DNA from: a virus
DNA: 23,410 nt
Virus record (IMG/VR): IMGVR_UViG_3300010885_036249
Span: 1 to 23,410 of that record
Direction: 5' to 3' (one strand)
Shown in pieces: positions 21,401 through 23,410 of the stretch. The position numbers and the translations under genes are program-made. Position 1 is the stretch's first letter. The number at the start of each line of letters is the position of its first letter. The notes below the pieces were generated by a model. The model had not been told where the DNA came from, did no database searches, and saw only the letters and a list, made by a program, of their open reading frames with translations.

Positions 21401-21605
21401 ACTGATTAAGTTCTTGTATCAGTGCAGTTTGCTGGGCTTTATATCCTGCTAATTCAGTGTTAAGATCAGCCAGGCGTTGGGCTTTTTCGGCAGCAGTAAA
21501 TAAATTTGAATTATTGGTCTTGTTGATTTGCCGTGTTATAAGACCAATCTGATCGTTAACATCTGCCAGGGCGGCCTCAAGACCTTGTTTTGTATCCGTT
21601 GCCAT
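18489..21605 (-). CDS. Large hub-like baseplate protein (possible gp27 counterpart)
   Basis: This 1038-residue protein has a modular layout. Residues 1-72 form a likely coiled coil (LEAALADVNDQIGLITRQIN, LADLNTELAGYKAQQTALIQ). A low-complexity linker runs to about 210. A first folded domain spans about 215-470 (SYTYSLSWYLL, FFPLDFYIDNFEFSQAV, YTISALPIEQ). A second linker (483-525) contains DPAQRAAAAAAS and GKPGES. A second folded domain spans about 600-906 with QIVQFIDEVVRSS, VHKVYNYWFTGQNTAVLTFE, NIIGDPAWIP, NRPVDYNLQTGLMD and FKGGKFTQEL. A Pro/Ala tail follows. The second domain recalls hub proteins encoded next to gp5 in other myoviruses. T4 gp27, the gp5 partner, is only 391 residues, so hub identity is an inference from pattern and position. 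AGGA lies 8 bases before the ATG, which is 2 bases after the gp53 stop. Confidence 0.9.
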   Translation of the reverse strand: MATDTKQGLEAALADVNDQIGLITRQINKTNNSNLFTAAEKAQRLADLNTELAGYKAQQTALIQELNQLNLNNNQRNTSSSADVTAQAATARDDSANASSAPASQMIAVKPNGRVESAAAVSTAPTNATPAATTANGNIDTGTNAETVTLTNSQGIPGGYGTGINNPSLIPEPQPVSKSFNQPQAAVNTGGTAGVGAQREDAAKAPVPSNATTSRLEELYAGAQNAIKSQDNILDQYASYTYSLSWYLLDHDTYNTLLTSDIKYLPSYNLLVQSGGAQIQTSGKPGESPQAQAGATVGRNPFFPLDFYIDNFEFSQAVSASPGSRGSAKLSELKFTVTEPNGISLQPNLVRAVNALYVSKGLVKPGTFVNYNTVQYCMVIRFYGYDEKGNLVMPINQRGGQTDRQAAIEKYIPFSITNIEFKVSNKLVEYTISALPIEQITAFSTDRGSIPQNFQFQGKSVKDILVGTTQTLADTTTGSNPGALDPAQRAAAAAASTKRQGKPGESIRDNAAAGLPPAAPPPKASYAPYKVGNQQATGLCSALNLYFAEEAGKRGGKSDIYEVQFLDPIISDASIVPPGPVDKALVGGNANANAVSDLDPNRQSVDPSIRIRSTTAGQQIVQFIDEVVRSSRFITDQQIVTWETDPVTQKGKWVPNGKANKTFSWYNISCEAIANGYDDVARCNVYRLVYKVSPYQTSVISEYFSQGAFRGVHKVYNYWFTGQNTAVLTFEQSFNSNWSQTMTANAKLPQDIKNAVNSSVVWQRRFMPASNQSREGAPGDVYEAAANAADMLYTQDLNNITLNIIGDPAWIPSPKNPQKGNFVVTPFYPDGTINYLAGAPYFEFAWNRPVDYNLQTGLMDTGLNNARTNFVEIGGQAQQSVIYGTTSVKSMFKGGKFTQELKGYWLTDGVNKSYTATPPEETARTAQAPVEDGSDNRFARLGTGAGVQTAAETEVAVNNGTTYQNNYGVSPSVNTAPVISSNQSPTLRPADPPPVQPTEVAAAAPPPKLGSGGYGFGLKADPTAPVTAKDSQLLVKDA
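20106..20158 (-). repeat. DPAQRA / GKPGES linker in the hub-like protein
   Basis: Residues about 485-503 read DPAQRAAAAAASTKRQGKPG. The phrase DPAQRA followed by an alanine run and then PGE also occurs in the repeat linker of the gene at 21907-23410. GKPGES appears a second time near residue 283 of this same protein. A shared or copied disordered linker between two adjacent hub genes is inferred. Confidence 0.5.
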
Positions 21606-21607
21606 GG

Positions 21608-21907
21608 TTAGAATCCTAATGCACTACGCAATGTGGTTATCTTGGGCAGGTAGATCAAGGTACCTATTTTAAAATCCAATGGAGGTTTGGTAAGTGTGTT
21701 GGGATTGCGTTGATAGAACACCCACCACAGAGTAGCATTGTCATAAAGGTCAAATGCCAATAGGTCTGGTCTATATTGGTAGGTTTGTGTGATCACCAGA
21801 GTTTGATCATCGCTTTCTTTGGGGAAAGGACGATCAGTCCGTACATCCAAGAAGAACTGACTATATGGTGTGAGATAATAAGCACTGGTGCTGTCGTAGT
21901 TAGCCAT
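21608..21907 (-). CDS. 53: Baseplate wedge protein gp53
   Basis: This 99-residue protein matches the gp53 wedge family, which in T4 helps lock neighbouring wedges around the hub. The signature RPDLLAFDLYDNATLWWVFY, then QRNPNTLTKPPLDFKIGTLI and YLP, spans residues 46-88. It is about half the length of T4 gp53 (196 residues): it has the conserved core but little else. The ATG overlaps the preceding stop by one base (TAATG), and AAGGA lies 8 bases upstream, inside the end of the preceding gene. The next gene starts 2 bases after its TAA. This packing indicates one message with coupled translation. Confidence 0.93.
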   Translation of the reverse strand: MANYDSTSAYYLTPYSQFFLDVRTDRPFPKESDDQTLVITQTYQYRPDLLAFDLYDNATLWWVFYQRNPNTLTKPPLDFKIGTLIYLPKITTLRSALGF

Positions 21908-23410
21908 TACCAGAATCCTTGTTTTACTAGTTCACCATTGGCAAACTGTTTGAGACTGAACTGCCTGCTGGCCTGATTCCTTGTGACTATGGGATACATG
22001 CTGAGACTTATATCTATCTTGGTAGGCACATAAGTGGGAGAATTTTTACTGAAACTAGGCACCACTGCTGTGCCTTGACTCACAGTTTGCACTGCCCCTT
22101 TGTTTATGCCTTGGCTGTTGAACAGTGTTCTCAATCGATCTTGTATGGATGATGCCACGCCTGTGGGCAGATTGTTTTTTTCTGATGTTCTTCTCACCAC
22201 CAGATCAGTGCCGTTGATGTTGGGACTGCCGGCTCTGATGTAATCAACATCAGCGGGCAAACTGTATTCAAAACCAGTGATCACACAAGGATGATTGTTG
22301 AATTGATATTGTCCTAGACCTGTGAGAAACACCAAGGGCGGTGGTGCACCGCGTTGAGCATCCTGCCCGTAAAACATCTTGGTGGCTGATCGGAAGAAAT
22401 GTATCACTGCCAGCAGATATTGTGCTTCTGTGGTATCTTGTGCAGTGAAAGGGCAACTTATCCTTACTGAGTCTACCGAACTGGCCTTGTAGAAGTAACT
22501 TAGATAATTTGAATGTGTGAGAGATTCACTGGCATAGTTGGCTTTGTAGCTGACATCAATCTTGGGGGTATACGGAAAGATCACTCCATAGGTAGCATTT
22601 AATGGAGCCAGTATACCACGTTCTTCCACACTGGGAGCATTGTATAGATAATTTGAATCTGGTGCCAGGCTGAGGCGCACACGCCAGTCGCCTTGATTGG
22701 CCAGTTTCTGCTGGTTGTCCAGTGTTTTCTGCCGTTGTGTAAGCAATTTGCTTGCTTGTTGCTCCGCTGCCGCTGTGTTGTATCTAGCCAGTCTGGCTGT
22801 TTCGGCAGCACTTTGATTGGGTGTAGCTGCTAGATTTAATCTAGCCAGCCTGGCTGTTTCAGCATCACTTTGAACCACCGCGGCAGCACCGGCTGCTTCT
22901 ACTCGTGGAGCACCACGGCCTGCTTCACCGGGTGCTTGAACAAATGATGATGGAACATCACCGGCCGCTGCGGTTGGCGCAGTACCACGGCCTGCTTCAC
23001 CGGGTGCTTGAACAAATGATGATGGAACATCACCGGCCGCTGCGGTTGGCGCAGTACCACGGCCTGCTTCACCAGGTGCCTGAACAAATGTGGATGACAC
23101 TGCGCCAGGTGTAAGTGTGCCGCGACCTGCTTCGCCGGGTGCTTGAACAAATGTGGGCGAATCTACTGCTGCGGCAGCAGCGGCCCGCTGGGCAGCTTCT
23201 GCACGTTGTGCCGGATCCTGTGAGAATGGGTTAGCGCCTGGACCAGCTGATGTTGCTGCCACTTGAGCAGCCTCTGCTCGTTGTGCTGGATCTTGAAATG
23301 TGCTGACTCCAGCAGTAGGAGTGCTTGTTTGTGCAGGTTGTTGAGCTGGTTCGCCTGTACCAGATTGTGCATATGATACCGTGGTCAATCCGGCAGCATT
23401 GGTGGCTCCA
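21907..23410 (-). CDS. Tail-tube-cap-like baseplate protein (gp48/gp54-like) with repeat linker, 5' end outside window
   Basis: The frame is open from the stop at 21907 to the right edge. A TTG at 23388-23386 could start it, but upstream codons (GATNAAG) look coding, so the true start is probably beyond the window. Numbering from the TTG, residues 1-230 are a low-complexity linker: two DPAQRAEAAQ phrases, four FVQAPGEAGRG repeats (80-159) and two AAETARLAR-type phrases (SDAETARLAR, SAAETARLAR). The folded domain (about 233-493) has DWRVRLSLAPDSNYLY, YGVIFPYTPKIDVSYKANY, AVIHFFRSATKMFYG, HPCVITGFEYSLPADVDYIR and PTKIDISLSMYPIV. This order resembles the tail tube cap/initiator family (T4 gp48 and gp54), which link hub and tube. 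That name is an inference. The stop overlaps the gp53 start by one base. Confidence 0.85.
   Translation of the reverse strand, partial: GATNAAGLTTVSYAQSGTGEPAQQPAQTSTPTAGVSTFQDPAQRAEAAQVAATSAGPGANPFSQDPAQRAEAAQRAAAAAAVDSPTFVQAPGEAGRGTLTPGAVSSTFVQAPGEAGRGTAPTAAAGDVPSSFVQAPGEAGRGTAPTAAAGDVPSSFVQAPGEAGRGAPRVEAAGAAAVVQSDAETARLARLNLAATPNQSAAETARLARYNTAAAEQQASKLLTQRQKTLDNQQKLANQGDWRVRLSLAPDSNYLYNAPSVEERGILAPLNATYGVIFPYTPKIDVSYKANYASESLTHSNYLSYFYKASSVDSVRISCPFTAQDTTEAQYLLAVIHFFRSATKMFYGQDAQRGAPPPLVFLTGLGQYQFNNHPCVITGFEYSLPADVDYIRAGSPNINGTDLVVRRTSEKNNLPTGVASSIQDRLRTLFNSQGINKGAVQTVSQGTAVVPSFSKNSPTYVPTKIDISLSMYPIVTRNQASRQFSLKQFANGELVKQGFW
22917..23148 (-). repeat. Tandem repeats encoding FVQAPGEAGRG (72, 72 and 63 base spacing)
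   Basis: Four copies of the FVQAPGEAGRG coding unit lie in a row. The units at 22917-22988 and 22989-23060 are identical over all 72 bases. The unit starting at 23061 is diverged, and the fourth (from 23124) is 63 bases away from it. The identical pair points to a recent duplication by slippage or unequal recombination. All units keep the reading frame (24, 24 and 21 residues), so copy-number change would only lengthen or shorten the linker. Confidence 0.9.

Noticed and set aside
18489-21605. Calling the 1038-residue protein a tape measure because of its coiled coil.
   Set aside because: Only the first 70 residues are coiled coil. The bulk is two folded beta-containing domains with hub-like motifs, and the protein lacks long helical repeats.
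22899-23150. Minus-strand 83-residue frame and plus-strand 69-residue frame with striking internal repeats (HHHLFKHPVKQ).
   Set aside because: They are the 72-base tandem repeat read in other frames; the real frame gives FVQAPGEAGRG and continues into a folded domain.
1-23410. Diversity-generating retroelement, CRISPR array, tRNA, insertion sequence or attachment site.
   Set aside because: No reverse transcriptase, template/variable repeat pair, spaced direct repeats, cloverleaf or terminal inverted repeats were seen.

Overview
This window is one strand of the tail-baseplate module of a T4-like (myovirus) phage. Every supported gene lies on the minus strand and is read from right to left. 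The recognisable T4-type parts are gp53, a lysozyme-less gp5 spike, gp25 and a long gp6, interleaved with large lineage-specific structural proteins. The conserved phrases I recognise in the large proteins recall, from memory, the T4-like phages of marine and freshwater bacteria (cyanophage and pelagiphage relatives) more than the enterobacterial T-evens. The host cannot be named from this sequence. Base composition is moderate, and no tRNA, integrase, insertion sequence or CRISPR array is visible.

Layout in order of transcription: (1) 23410-21907, a protein with an Ala/Gln/Pro-rich repeat linker followed by a gp48/gp54-like tail-tube-cap domain, 5' end probably outside the window; (2) 21907-21608, gp53 wedge protein; (3) 21605-18489, a 1038-residue hub-like protein with an N-terminal coiled coil; (4) 18473-16962, gp5-like central spike (OB domain plus beta-helix, no lysozyme); (5) 16965-15694, an unrecognised 423-residue helical protein coupled to gp5 by an ATGA overlap; (6) 15661-15281, gp25; (7) 15240-11758, gp6 of 1160 residues; (8) 11757 to beyond position 1, a giant open frame of at least 3919 codons.

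The giant gene is the main discovery of the window. I read all 3919 codons in frame and found no stop. It begins directly after the gp6 stop (TGA followed immediately by ATG, in the same frame) and carries its own GGAG ribosome binding site. It occupies the position that gene 7 holds after gene 6 in T4. Its translation shows seven FG-GAP-type repeats (residues about 2301-3128), which suggests an integrin-like seven-bladed beta-propeller with other beta modules inserted between blades. It also has duplicated fibre-type modules, two chitin-binding-like W/Y motifs and a pair of GSGYT repeats near the left edge.

Together the genes encode the hub (tube cap, hub, spike) and the wedge (53, 25, 6 and probably the giant protein) of a contractile-tail baseplate. 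They are packed with overlaps or gaps of 0-40 bases, so they are probably late genes expressed as one operon. No stretch over 300 bases lacks a gene.
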